Shown: positions 37,158 through 45,783 of the stretch, in pieces
Position numbering within the stretch: position 1 is the first letter of the stretch
Layout: each line of letters opens with the position of its first letter
NCBI RefSeq assembly: GCF_004342175.1
Contig: NZ_SMAO01000002.1
Span: 372,001-436,000 of the forward strand
Source: Thiobaca trueperi
GTDB taxonomy: Bacteria > Pseudomonadota > Gammaproteobacteria > Chromatiales > Chromatiaceae
Direction of reading: 5' to 3'
Length of the DNA stretch: 64,000 nucleotides
The notes under the pieces: model-generated
Told to the model about the DNA's origin: nothing
Database searches by the model: none
What the model saw: the letters and a program-made list of their open reading frames with translations, nothing else
Translations under genes and position numbers: made by a program

Positions 37158-37631
37158 TCAGAGTCCCGCCACTTTGGAATGGGTGCCGATGAGTTCCAGG
37201 GCGACGGAGAGGATCTTGTCGGCCTCGTCCTTCATCTTGGACAGACTCGGAAAGCCGAAACGATGGACATCGCGCAGGGTGCGGTCCATGACCACCAGCT
37301 TGCCGACGGTGATGATCGCCCGGCCAAAGCCTTCGTGGGTCAAGTTGACCAGAGGCACGGCCATCAGCCCGCATTCGGCCTCGATCATGGCGGAAATGGC
37401 GTTATAGAAGACCTTGACCCGCGCGATGACGAGTTCGTCCGGGTCGCCGATGATGGGGATCTCGCGCTTCTTCTCCTTGGTCAGAACGAAAGGCTCCAGG
37501 ATCTCGGTCGTGGAGAGCGAGTCGTAGGCGCCATAGGGATCGATGGCGCGCATCTGGCGCACCATTTCGATCACGAAATCGCTTTTTAGCAAGCCTTCGT
37601 TTTCAATGATCGGTTCGAGTGTTTCAGACAT
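37158..37631 (-). CDS. NifX-associated protein (DUF269)
   Basis: A 157-residue protein of the DUF269 family, always linked to nif genes: FVIEMVRQMRAIDPYGAYD, IPIIGDPDELVIARVKVF and FGRAIITVGKLVV are typical. The biochemical role is unknown. ATG at 37631 lies eight bases after AAGAGG; an in-frame ATG at 37637 is too close to that site. It is followed without a gap by DUF683. Confidence 0.88.
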   Translation of the reverse strand: MSETLEPIIENEGLLKSDFVIEMVRQMRAIDPYGAYDSLSTTEILEPFVLTKEKKREIPIIGDPDELVIARVKVFYNAISAMIEAECGLMAVPLVNLTHEGFGRAIITVGKLVVMDRTLRDVHRFGFPSLSKMKDEADKILSVALELIGTHSKVAGL

Positions 37632-37652
37632 GGTCATGACCTCTTTAAAAAT

Positions 37653-37717
37653 AGACAGGATTAACAGGATTGACAGGATTAAAACTTCGAAAAACAAGCG
37701 TTTAAAAATCCTGTTAA
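37653..37717. repeat. AGGATTAACAGG palindromic repeat, copy b
   Basis: GACAGGATTAACAGGATTGA with a third AGGATT unit, and a short inverse AATCCTGTTAA about 35 bases on. It lies just upstream of the DUF269 gene. Confidence 0.8.
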
Positions 37718-37790
37718 ACCGCGCCCAGTGCGGTATGTGACCGTTGGGGATTGAGTCGGCTTTGGCAGAATCGACGACCGTTCGCGCGGG

Positions 37791-37906
37791 CGCGGTTTAA
37801 GATATTAAAAATATAAATTTTAAACCGCGTCTCCACTGAGATCGACGACATCGCCAAAGCTAAACACAAAATGAAAATGACGCATGTCGCACTGGACGCG
37901 GTTTAA
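37791..37906. repeat. GCGGTTTAA element, copy 1
   Basis: A 116-base element starting CGCGGTTTAAGATATTAAAA with an internal inverted repeat (GCGGTTTAA...TTAAACCGC), and ending GGACGCGGTTTAA. A diverged copy lies at 58267-58378. The stretch 37632-37930 contains only this and copy b of the previous family. Confidence 0.82.
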
Positions 37907-37930
37907 TCCTGTCGAAAAGACTTGATCAGC

Positions 37931-38416
37931 TCATTCGTCCCATCCTTCGGCTTCCATCGCATCGAAACGGCTTGCGCGTCCGGCCTGTCGATTCTCAATG
38001 GCGCGGGCGAGCCAGGCGTTCGGGCCTTCGCGCAGTTCGGTTTGCAGTGCGCGAATCGTTTGAGTGATGGATGTGTCCGCTGCGACTTTGATGGGCTGAA
38101 TCCACCGCGCACGCAGCTGGTTGACCGCTGAGGCACCGATAGCCTGGCAGTAAACGGCGACACAACCCTCCAGCGCATCGATCTTGGCCGTCAGCTTGCT
38201 CTCGTTGCCGTCCATGTCGAGCGGCCCGAACTGGACGACCTCGATCAGACTGGCCGTATTCCGGTCAATGGCATAGATGGCGAAGGATTCCGCCGCGCCA
38301 AAATGCTGGTCGATCACTTTGCGATCAGAGGTGGCAAAGGCCACGTTGACGGCGGTGTCCATCTGTTTTGTCTCGCTGCAACAGTTCAGGATTCTCAGGC
38401 GTCGTTCCACGGTCAT
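37931..38416 (-). CDS. nifX: Nitrogenase cofactor carrier protein NifX
   Basis: A 161-residue NifX, which carries or stores the FeMo-cofactor precursor between NifEN and nitrogenase. The conserved core is VAFATSDRKVIDQHFGAAES and FAIYAIDR, followed by VYCQAIGASAVNQL. The order nifE-nifN-nifX is standard. Confidence 0.93.
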   Translation of the reverse strand: MTVERRLRILNCCSETKQMDTAVNVAFATSDRKVIDQHFGAAESFAIYAIDRNTASLIEVVQFGPLDMDGNESKLTAKIDALEGCVAVYCQAIGASAVNQLRARWIQPIKVAADTSITQTIRALQTELREGPNAWLARAIENRQAGRASRFDAMEAEGWDE

Positions 38417-38433
38417 AAGTGATTACTCGTCCT

Positions 38434-38469
38434 GATGATGGGTTTCGCTGCGCTCTACCCATCCTACGC
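38434..38469. repeat. GGATGGGTAGAGCG repeat, copy 1
   Basis: GATGATGGGTTTCGCTGCGC followed by TCTACCCATCC. The nifN stop codon (38464) lies inside it. The same sequence occurs twice, inverted, inside cheA (51514 and 51646). Confidence 0.88.
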
Positions 38470-39861
38470 CGCGTGTTTGATATCCCCGGTGCGCTCGTTG
38501 GCCGGCCACTGTTTGAGCGGCGACCGATAGGGATGGATCTCGCCCTTTTCCTGGGTCAGGATAAGGTTAGCCAGATCGAACAGGGTCGCTCGCGTCCCCT
38601 GGTAGCCGATCCAGGTGCGCTGATAGCCGCCGACCAGATCGTATTGCGGAAAGCCGGCGCGCAGCAGCGGAATGCCGAGTCGCTGGCTGGTCTGGGCGCC
38701 GTGCGAGTTGGTGATGAGCACCTCGGCGCCCCTGGCACGGGCGGCGAGTTCCAGGTCTTCCAGATCGCCGATCTTGACCTCTTCGCAGACGGCCTGCGCC
38801 AGCACGGGCGCGTTGATCGGGCTGACAGCAGCAACGGTTTCGGCACCGAGTCCGGCCAGCATTTGCGTCAGACCGACCAGCAGATCGGGATCGGCGGCGA
38901 TGGCAAAACGCGACATTCCCAGCATGAAGTGACAATCCACCATGGCGTCCTGAAGCTGGGCGCGCTGGCGTTCGATCTTGGCCGGTACCGGGACGGCGGC
39001 GATGTCGGCCAGGGTTGCGATCAGGCGATCGACCGCATCCAGGCCCATCAAATGATTGAAGCGATGATCGGGCACGCCGGTACGCGACTTGAGCGCATCA
39101 GCCGGGGCGTCCATTGAGGCACCGATCACCAGCGTCGCCAGTGCATCGCCGAGCGTCGCCAGTTCGCTGACCAGTGCGCCGCCGATGGTCAGCGGGCTGT
39201 AATCGGTCTCGGGCAAATGTCCGTCGAGCGAATCGGAGAGGTCGGGCAGAACCACCGGGCGAAGGCCGAAGAGTTCGATCAGGTCTTTCAGATGCTCCAG
39301 ATCGCCGGGCGTCAGGAACGAACCGGCCAGCACATTGACCTGCCGACGACGGCGACCAGGCTGCGTGCCCGCCTCTTGGGCAGTCGGTACCAGGGCTTCG
39401 ATGATGGCGCGGGTCGCTTCGGCGTAACCTGACTCCATGGATCCGGTGAAATCCGGGGTCGAGACGGCGACCACCGGGATGGCGTCGAACTGCGGGCAGG
39501 TCTGGCGAAAGGCCCGCACCGCCATTTGGATGTCGGCGCCCTGCGTTTCCGTCAGACCCGTGGTCGGTACGCCGATCAGATCGGGCGCGTTCTTCTCACA
39601 GATCGTCTTCAGACCTTCGACCACCATTTCCTGGCTGCCCATGATGGCGCTGACCTGATCGATGGCTGTGGTCTGGAGCGGAATGGGTTCGCGAAAGTGG
39701 CGGACGAAGAGGATCTTGCCGAAGGCGCTGCATCCCTGCGAGCCGTGCAGCATGGGAATGGCGCGGTTGAAGCCGAGAAAGGCAAGTGCCGCACCCACGG
39801 TCGAACTGGCCTTGAGCGGACTGACCGAGAGGGCCTTTTTGCGCTTGACGATCTCAGGCAT
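38464..39861 (-). CDS. nifN: Nitrogenase FeMo-cofactor scaffold NifN
   Basis: A 465-residue NifN, the beta-type subunit of the NifEN scaffold on which the cofactor precursor matures. MPEIVKRKKALSVSPLKASS is the canonical start, IPMLHGSQGCSAFGK holds a cluster Cys, and VPTTGLTETQGAD and FPQYDLVGG are family blocks. ATG at 39861 is chosen since conserved sequence starts there. Confidence 0.96.
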   Translation of the reverse strand: MPEIVKRKKALSVSPLKASSTVGAALAFLGFNRAIPMLHGSQGCSAFGKILFVRHFREPIPLQTTAIDQVSAIMGSQEMVVEGLKTICEKNAPDLIGVPTTGLTETQGADIQMAVRAFRQTCPQFDAIPVVAVSTPDFTGSMESGYAEATRAIIEALVPTAQEAGTQPGRRRRQVNVLAGSFLTPGDLEHLKDLIELFGLRPVVLPDLSDSLDGHLPETDYSPLTIGGALVSELATLGDALATLVIGASMDAPADALKSRTGVPDHRFNHLMGLDAVDRLIATLADIAAVPVPAKIERQRAQLQDAMVDCHFMLGMSRFAIAADPDLLVGLTQMLAGLGAETVAAVSPINAPVLAQAVCEEVKIGDLEDLELAARARGAEVLITNSHGAQTSQRLGIPLLRAGFPQYDLVGGYQRTWIGYQGTRATLFDLANLILTQEKGEIHPYRSPLKQWPANERTGDIKHAA

Positions 39862-39894
39862 GACGGGTCTCCACGGCAATCGGTCTATTGCTTT

Positions 39895-39968
39895 TGACAG
39901 GATTAACAGGATTGACAGGATTTTTTAGCCGCTTGTTTTTAATCCTGTTCATCCTGTTAATCCTGTCT
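39895..39968. repeat. AGGATTAACAGG palindromic repeat, copy c
   Basis: The left arm GACAGGATTAACAGGATTGA plus CAGGATTTTT faces the right arm AATCCTGTTCATCCTGTTAA plus TCCTGTC. It is the most symmetrical copy and overlaps the end of nifE, filling the nifE-nifN gap. Confidence 0.88.
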
Positions 39969-41379
39969 GATGAATGGCTTTCATTTCATTGGGGACAGAA
40001 ATCGGTCTGACCCAGGGTGCCGGACGGCGCACCGCTTCCCAGATCGGATTCTCGATGGTCAGACAGAGCTGGCGTGCCAGTTCTTCCATGCCGGCATAGC
40101 CGGCATAGCCGAATTCGCGCTCCTGATTGATGTCGAGAAAGGGGATTCGCGCCTTGAGTGCCGTGTAGAGATTGCGTCCCCCGGCGATCAGCACATCGAC
40201 CCCATTGTCGCGAACCATGTCGATCAGGGTGCGCGGGTTGCCCTCGTTCAGCATGATGGCGTCCTCGCCCATGAGTTCGCGGATGCGCGCCTTGTCTTCC
40301 TCGGTCGATTTGCGGGTGCCGGTGGCGACCACGGTCATGCCCAGATCCTGAAGCGCCGACACGATGGACCAGGATTTGACCCCGCCGGTATAGAGCAGCA
40401 CCTTGCGTCCGCGCAGACGCTCGCGCCACGGCTCCAGCGCGGCGTGACTCCTGGCCTCCTCGCGGGCGATCAGCGCCTCGGTGCGCACGGTCAGGTCCGG
40501 GTCGTCAATGATCCGGGCGAAGTCGCGCAGCGCCTGGGAGACATCCGCGACCCCATAGAAACTGCCCTCGAACCAGGGCGTGCCGAACGCTTCCTTGAGC
40601 TTGCGGGCGACATTGATCATGGCCTTGGAGCAGACCATCATGTTGATCTCCGAGCGGTGCATGGTCTGCACCTCGCGGAAGCGGGCATCGCCCGAGAGGG
40701 TGCAGAGTACGCGCAGACCCAGCTCGTCGAAGAGTGGCAGCACGCGCCAGAGTTCACCGGCGATGTTGTACTCGCCGACCAGACAGATGTCGTGGACCTT
40801 GAAGCCGTCCCTTTCGATGCCGTCGGGAATAGGATCGGGCTCGCGACCGCCGCAGACATACTTGACCATCGACTCGCCTGCGATGCGGTTGCCGAGGTTC
40901 TTGGTGCCATAGAATCCGGCGGCATCGACCGGCACCACCGGTGTGCCCCAGCGCTGCTGCGCTTCTTTGCAGACCGCGCCGATGTCGTCGCCGGTCAGTG
41001 CGGGGACGCAGGTGTTGTAGACGAAGACCGCCGCCGGCTGATAGCTGTCGATGGCCTGCTTGATCGAATGGAAGAGCCGCTTTTCGCCGCGCCCCATGAT
41101 GATGTCCTGCTCGGTCAGATCGGTCGTCATGCCGATCTTATAGAGCGTCGGGCCGGTGGAGCGGGTGCCCCGGTTGTCCCAGGAGTTACCGGCGCAGGCG
41201 ATGGAGCCGTGGACGATATGAGCGACATCGGCAATCGGCAGCAGCGCGATCTGCGCCCCATCGAAGGCACAACCGCCCGCCGTCGCCCCCGGTTTGGGTT
41301 TGGCGCAACCGGATTTGGCCTTTTGATTGTGCGCGCAGGCCGGCTCGTCGAGCAGGGCGGAGATGTCTTTCTGTTTCAT
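39949..41379 (-). CDS. nifE: Nitrogenase FeMo-cofactor scaffold NifE
   Basis: A 476-residue NifE, the alpha-type subunit of the NifEN complex. [49 protein letters not shown] and [15 protein letters not shown] are typical, with cysteines for the bridging cluster. The C-terminal tail runs into repeat copy c. It is the first gene of the minus-strand nif unit, with a sigma-54 promoter upstream. Confidence 0.97.
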   Translation of the reverse strand: MKQKDISALLDEPACAHNQKAKSGCAKPKPGATAGGCAFDGAQIALLPIADVAHIVHGSIACAGNSWDNRGTRSTGPTLYKIGMTTDLTEQDIIMGRGEKRLFHSIKQAIDSYQPAAVFVYNTCVPALTGDDIGAVCKEAQQRWGTPVVPVDAAGFYGTKNLGNRIAGESMVKYVCGGREPDPIPDGIERDGFKVHDICLVGEYNIAGELWRVLPLFDELGLRVLCTLSGDARFREVQTMHRSEINMMVCSKAMINVARKLKEAFGTPWFEGSFYGVADVSQALRDFARIIDDPDLTVRTEALIAREEARSHAALEPWRERLRGRKVLLYTGGVKSWSIVSALQDLGMTVVATGTRKSTEEDKARIRELMGEDAIMLNEGNPRTLIDMVRDNGVDVLIAGGRNLYTALKARIPFLDINQEREFGYAGYAGMEELARQLCLTIENPIWEAVRRPAPWVRPISVPNEMKAIHQTGLTG

Positions 41380-41414
41380 GGAAACTCTCGGGGCGGTCGC
41401 TATGGGGTTTTTAA

Positions 41415-41429
41415 GCAGAGGGCATGCCA
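41415..41429 (-). promoter_or_regulatory. Sigma-54 (-24/-12) promoter of nifE
   Basis: On the minus strand TGGCATGCCCTCTGC has GG and GC at the required spacing (consensus TGGCAC-N7-TTGC), 36 bases before the nifE start. It fits NifA/RpoN-dependent transcription. Confidence 0.75.
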
Positions 41430-41592
41430 GTTTATGGTCGTCAGTTGGCAGTCGTCAGATGGCGGTCGGTGGTGTGGCGTAAGCCGTTGTTTTAGTAATT
41501 TACTTGCGATGCTGTCGGTTCGATGAGGATGAGTCGAGACCACGTTTGGTTTGGGAGGTTTGTCTGCGTGTGGCAGGGGTTGCCGGGTTGGC

Positions 41593-41608
41593 TGTCGGAT
41601 TCGCGACA
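41593..41608 (-). promoter_or_regulatory. NifA upstream activator site
   Basis: TGT-N10-ACA, the classic NifA-binding palindrome, lies about 165 bases upstream of the nifE sigma-54 promoter, within the usual range for such enhancers. Confidence 0.7.
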
Positions 41609-41626
41609 ATCAACCTGAAAAAGCAG

Positions 41627-41766
41627 TTGAACCGCAAAGGGCGCAAAGAACGCAAAGGCGTTCAGAATCTGATCCTGGCGGAGAAGGGTAGCCGACGGGT
41701 GACGCACAACGGAACAGCCACATCCCGTTTGTCTTTGCGTCCCTGGCGCCTTTGCGGCTCAAAATG
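41627..41766. repeat. Inverted CGCAAAG nonamer repeats
   Basis: CGCAAAGGGCGCAAAGAACG plus CAAAGGC (three 9-base units) faces TCTTTGCGTCCCTGGCGCCT plus TTGCGG about 80 bases on. A degenerate GTCGTCAG/GGCAGTCGTCAG repeat lies at 41438-41465. No gene is supported in 41380-41778 apart from the nif promoter sites. Confidence 0.75.
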
Positions 41767-41778
41767 CTGCGCAGCCTG

Positions 41779-42411
41779 TCAGCCGCGCGGATGCGGATCG
41801 CTGACATAACGCCGTGCATCCGCCAGGATCAGTTTGTTCTTGAACAGGATCTGCCAGCGGTTGCCGCCGATCTGACGCCACAGCATGGCGGCGCGGACAC
41901 CGGCGAGCAGTAGGGCACGGATGCGGTTCTGGTTGTCCGGATTGCGCAGATGCAGCGATTCGCCCTGAACGAGGATGCGTGGTTCCAGTTTGCTCAAGGT
42001 CTCGCTGTAGAGGTCGGCGAAGTGAGCCAGGATGTTGGGGTGCAGCAGGGCGAAGTGTTCGCGCTTGGTCAGCGCGGCATCAATGCCTGCGCCGATGCGC
42101 GCCAGCAGGTCGGGGCGCTTGGCGAGGCTGCGCTCCAGCCGCATCAGCAGCACCACATAGCGCGTCAGTTCCAGGTTGCGTTCGGGCTGACCGGTCAGTT
42201 GGGCGATGATCTGACGGGCGCCGCTGGCGACCGCGCCCGGTTCGCCGAAGACGGCATCGACAGTCTCCGCATCGACCTGAAAGAGGCTGTGGATGCAGGG
42301 TTCCATCTTGTCGGTGTCGGCGCTGCCGTGGCGGGCGATCTGCATCACGCAGTTGGCGGCCTGATAGATGCCGGCAAGGGCGATGACGCGGTCAAGATTG
42401 TCGTGGGGCAT
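41779..42411 (-). CDS. hflD: High-frequency lysogenisation protein HflD homologue
   Basis: A 210-residue helical protein of the HflD (YcfC) family: ALAGIYQAANCVMQIARHG and RIRALLLAGVRAAMLWRQIG are typical. In E. coli HflD is membrane-associated and interferes with lambda CII, but its house-keeping role is unclear. It is next to mnmA, the conserved arrangement in gammaproteobacteria. ATG at 42411 matches the usual N-terminus. Confidence 0.9.
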   Translation of the reverse strand: MPHDNLDRVIALAGIYQAANCVMQIARHGSADTDKMEPCIHSLFQVDAETVDAVFGEPGAVASGARQIIAQLTGQPERNLELTRYVVLLMRLERSLAKRPDLLARIGAGIDAALTKREHFALLHPNILAHFADLYSETLSKLEPRILVQGESLHLRNPDNQNRIRALLLAGVRAAMLWRQIGGNRWQILFKNKLILADARRYVSDPHPRG

Positions 42412-42478
42412 CGGACTGGGGTCTCTGGATGATTGGCAAGGCGACATTTGAACCCGAAGGCGCGGCGAGCGCAAAGAC

Positions 42479-43594
42479 TCAGGTTGGCCATCCCCGCTCA
42501 ATGACCGCGCCGCCCAGGCATTCGTCCCCATGATAAAAAACGATGGATTGTCCCGGCGTCACGGCGCGCTGCGGTTCGCTAAAGCGCACCCGGCAGCCGC
42601 TCGGGTCGGCGCTCAGGATCTCGCAATCCTGTAAGGGCTGACGATGGCGCAAGCGACACTGGCAGCGGAAAGGTGGTGCGCCGGGCGCCTGTCCGGCGAT
42701 CCAGTGCGGGGTCAGGGTGTCCAGTCCCGGCGACATCAGCAGCGGATGCTGGCTGTCCTGCACCAGAATCAACGCATTGCGCGCGGTGTCCTTGGCAGCG
42801 ACATACCAGGGTGATTCACGTCCGCCCGCCACGCCGCCCACGCCCAGACCCTGACGCTGGCCGAGGGTGTAATAGGCCAGCCCCTGATGTTCGCCGAGCC
42901 GCACCCCGTCCGGGGTTTCGATAGGGCCGGATTCGCGCGGCAGGTATTGGGCGAGAAAGTCGCGGAAGCGTCGTTCGCCGATGAAGCAGATGCCGGTGCT
43001 GTCCTTTTTCGCGGCATTGCTGAGTCCCAATTCGCGAGCGATGGCGCGGACCTGGGGCTTGGTGAGATCGTGTAGCGGAAAGACCGCGCGGGCCAGTTGC
43101 GACTGATTGAGCAGATGCAGGAAATAGGTCTGGTCCTTGTCTTCATCGGCGCAGCGGCACAGATGATAGCCCCGGTCGTCGTGTTCGATGCGTGCGTAAT
43201 GTCCGGTGGCGATGCCATCCGCGCCCAGACCGAGCGCGTGATCGAGAAAGGCAGCGAACTTGATTTCCTTGTTGCACAGCACATCCGGATTGGGTGTGCG
43301 CAGCGCCCGGTATTCGCTGAGAAAGGTCTCGAAGACGTGATCCCAATACTCGGTGGCGAAGTTGACGGTATGCAGCCGGATGCCAAGCCGCTCGGCGACC
43401 GCTTTGGCATCGGCCAGATCTTCAGCCGCCGCACAGTAGCCGGCGCGGTCGTCCTCCTCCCAGTTCTTCATGAACAGCGCCTCGACCGCATGGCCCTGTT
43501 CGAGCAGACGGTGGGCGGCGACGGCTGAATCGACACCGCCGGAGAGGCCGACGATGATGCGTTTGGGCGAGGCAAAGGATGGTTCGGGATTCAT
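42479..43594 (-). CDS. mnmA: tRNA 2-thiouridylase MnmA
   Basis: A 371-residue MnmA, which thiolates U34 of tRNA-Lys, -Glu and -Gln using sulfur relayed from a desulfurase. [20 protein letters not shown] is the PP-loop, [15 protein letters not shown] carries the first catalytic Cys, and [12 protein letters not shown] the second. Length is normal. Confidence 0.97.
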   Translation of the reverse strand: MNPEPSFASPKRIIVGLSGGVDSAVAAHRLLEQGHAVEALFMKNWEEDDRAGYCAAAEDLADAKAVAERLGIRLHTVNFATEYWDHVFETFLSEYRALRTPNPDVLCNKEIKFAAFLDHALGLGADGIATGHYARIEHDDRGYHLCRCADEDKDQTYFLHLLNQSQLARAVFPLHDLTKPQVRAIARELGLSNAAKKDSTGICFIGERRFRDFLAQYLPRESGPIETPDGVRLGEHQGLAYYTLGQRQGLGVGGVAGGRESPWYVAAKDTARNALILVQDSQHPLLMSPGLDTLTPHWIAGQAPGAPPFRCQCRLRHRQPLQDCEILSADPSGCRVRFSEPQRAVTPGQSIVFYHGDECLGGAVIERGWPT

Positions 43595-43600
43595 GTTTTG

Positions 43601-43623
43601 AGTCGTCAGTCGTCAGTCGTCAG
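43601..43623 (+). repeat. Heptanucleotide tandem repeat (AGTCGTC)x3
   Basis: Three perfect 7-base units directly upstream of mnmA. Confidence 0.88.
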
Positions 43624-43663
43624 ATTGAGCTTGCCACGATGGAATGGGATCGCATAATTTTTT

Positions 43664-43753
43664 CTGCCAACTGCCAACTGCCAACTGCCAACTGCCAACT
43701 GCCAACTGCCAACTGCCAACTGCCAACTGCCAACTGCCAACTGCCAACTGCCA
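43664..43753 (+). repeat. Heptanucleotide tandem repeat (CTGCCAA)x12
   Basis: Twelve perfect copies of CTGCCAA plus a partial thirteenth, between mnmA and the chemosensory operon. The same unit recurs at 48588-48608 and inverted at 48484-48497. A tract this long could vary in copy number. The rest of 43595-43852 holds the (AGTCGTC) tract and the operon leader. Confidence 0.93.
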
Positions 43754-43852
43754 GGCCTGTTGTAAACCGCGAATTCGTGGAGTAGCGTTACAGCGTTTCG
43801 TTCATATATATAAGCATGTGCCCCCATTCGCACCCGCAGCAGGAGACACCGC

Positions 43853-45769
43853 ATGGCCCTCGTGAAAAAATCCCTGACCACGGCTGGTGCAGGCGCAGCC
43901 GAAAGCAAGACCTCCGCTGTGGCGGCGCGTGAGGCCGAGGCCCAGCGCAAGCGCGCACGCACCCTGGCCAAGCAGCAGCAGGCGGCCGAACGCATCGCCG
44001 CAGCCACCGGCCAGTTGTCCTCCGGGATCAACGAGGCGGCCTCCGCTGCCGAGGAACTCAAGCGCGCCTCCGATCAGATCGCGACCGGCGCCGAGGAGGC
44101 GTCCGGTGCGGCGCAGGAGTCGCTGTCGGCCTTCAAAATGGTCGAGGCAGCCATCGTGCGCCAGTTGCACAGCGCGGAGGCCAGCCAGGCCAAGACCGAG
44201 GCCACTCAGGCGCTGGTCGTCAGGACGGGCGTCGAGATCTCCGGACTGGTGGCGAATGTCGGGGTCGCGGCGCAACGCCAGACGGCCTCGGTGGAACGGG
44301 TGGCCGAGCTGGAAAAGCAGGCGGCCAGCATCGGCGATATCGTCAAGGCCGTGGCGCGCATCGCCGACCAGACCAATCTGCTGGCGCTCAATGCCGCCAT
44401 TGAGGCGGCGCGCGCCGGCAAACATGGCAAAGGTTTCGCTGTCGTCGCTGACGAGGTGCGTACCCTGGCCGAGACCTCCGAGAAGAGCGCCAAACAGATC
44501 CAGGATCTGGTCGGACAGATTCAGGGCGAGGTGAAGGTCATCGCCGAGGGCATCGGCAGTTCGGCCAAAACCGTCGAGGAGGAGGCGGAAAAGGGCAAGA
44601 CCATCACCGTCCAATTGGAACAGATCCGGCTCGACTCCGCCGAGATCGCCAAAGGCGTGCAGGAAATTGCCAGCGGTGCCCAGCAGTCCAGTACCGCTGC
44701 CGCGCAGGCGCTGAAGGGATCGGAAAACATTGCCGCTGCCGCCGAGGAACAGTCCGCCGCCGCTGAAGAGGCCGCCAAGACCGTCGCCGAACAGGCGCAG
44801 GCGCTGGCCGAATGCGAACAGGCGGCGCAGGCGCTGTCCGAACTGGCGGAAGATCTCAAGACCTCCACCGATGTTGCCAAGAGTGCGGAAGAGGTTGCAT
44901 CCGCCGCCGAGCAGTTGTCCTCCGCCGTGTCGGAGATCAATCGCTCCGGCACCCAGATCATGATCGCCATCGACCAGATCCGCAAAGGCGCCGAGGTGCA
45001 GTCTGCCGGCACTGAGGAATCGGCCGCCGCCATCACCCAGATCGAGAAGGGGCTGGAACTGGCTCAGGCCCGCGCGGCTGTCGGCGCCGAAAAGGTGGCG
45101 GCGATCAAGGCGCTGCTGGGCGTCAACAAGACCACGGTCGAGACGCTGGTGGCGGGGATTTCGGCCGCCGCCGATGCCTCCCGCTCCAGCATCAGACAGA
45201 TCAAGGATCTGGAGCTGGTGTCACGGCGTATCGACAAGATCGTCGATGCCATTACCACGGTCTCCATTCAGACCAATATGCTGGCGGTCAACGGTTCCAT
45301 CGAAGCGGCGCGGGCCGGCGAGTTCGGCAAGGGTTTTGTGGTGGTGGCCACCGACATCCGTAACCTTGCCCACGACTCGGCTGAAAATGCTGACAACATC
45401 AAAGACCTGGTGAAGGCGGTGCAGGATCAGATCGGCGTGGTGGGGCGTGATCTGGAAGAGATCGTAGCCAGTGCGCTGAGTGAGGTGGAGCGCGCCAAGA
45501 CCACCACGACCAGTCTGGCCGTCATCGACTCGGATATCCTGGTCGTCGAAACCAGCACCCAGGAGATCCTGACCGCCGCCAATGAAATCGCCGCCGCCAT
45601 CGCGCAGGTGAAGACCGGGGTCGAGCAGATTTCTGCCGCCGCCCAGGAGGCTGACAAGGCGGCGACCGAGGCCGCCGCCGCCGCCAAACAGCAATCGCAG
45701 GGGGCCGAAGAGCTGGCCGCTGCGGTCGAGGAAATCGCTTCGCTTGCCGACGAACTGCAAAGCGCCTGA
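43853..45769 (+). CDS. Soluble chemoreceptor with two signalling tips (DosM-like)
   Basis: A 638-residue, Ala-rich, all-helical protein with no membrane segment or separate sensor domain. It contains two complete MCP hairpin tips: [20 protein letters not shown] (around residue 180) and [20 protein letters not shown] (around 478), each followed by the expected GKGF-V-VVA return helix. Each tip can engage CheA and CheW. A double-signalling-domain receptor (DosM) stabilises cytoplasmic arrays in the V. cholerae cluster I system, and this gene heads a similar operon. ATG at 43853 has CAGGAG upstream. Ligand and localisation cannot be told from sequence. Confidence 0.9.
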   Translation: MALVKKSLTTAGAGAAESKTSAVAAREAEAQRKRARTLAKQQQAAERIAAATGQLSSGINEAASAAEELKRASDQIATGAEEASGAAQESLSAFKMVEAAIVRQLHSAEASQAKTEATQALVVRTGVEISGLVANVGVAAQRQTASVERVAELEKQAASIGDIVKAVARIADQTNLLALNAAIEAARAGKHGKGFAVVADEVRTLAETSEKSAKQIQDLVGQIQGEVKVIAEGIGSSAKTVEEEAEKGKTITVQLEQIRLDSAEIAKGVQEIASGAQQSSTAAAQALKGSENIAAAAEEQSAAAEEAAKTVAEQAQALAECEQAAQALSELAEDLKTSTDVAKSAEEVASAAEQLSSAVSEINRSGTQIMIAIDQIRKGAEVQSAGTEESAAAITQIEKGLELAQARAAVGAEKVAAIKALLGVNKTTVETLVAGISAAADASRSSIRQIKDLELVSRRIDKIVDAITTVSIQTNMLAVNGSIEAARAGEFGKGFVVVATDIRNLAHDSAENADNIKDLVKAVQDQIGVVGRDLEEIVASALSEVERAKTTTTSLAVIDSDILVVETSTQEILTAANEIAAAIAQVKTGVEQISAAAQEADKAATEAAAAAKQQSQGAEELAAAVEEIASLADELQSA

Positions 45770-45783
45770 GCCGGGAGGCGACC

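Noticed and set aside
39970-41526. A 518-codon plus-strand frame opposite nifE
   Set aside because: It lies wholly antisense to a clearly conserved nifE and is low in recognisable motifs. Such shadows are expected in high-G+C DNA.
41504-41809. A 101-codon plus-strand frame upstream of hflD
   Set aside because: It translates the CGCAAAG repeat (RKGRKERKG) and has no ribosome site or family resemblance.
43664-43753. The CTGCCAA tract as a second CRISPR or as a coding repeat
   Set aside because: The period is only 7 bases without spacers, and the frames it opens have no start context or similarity.
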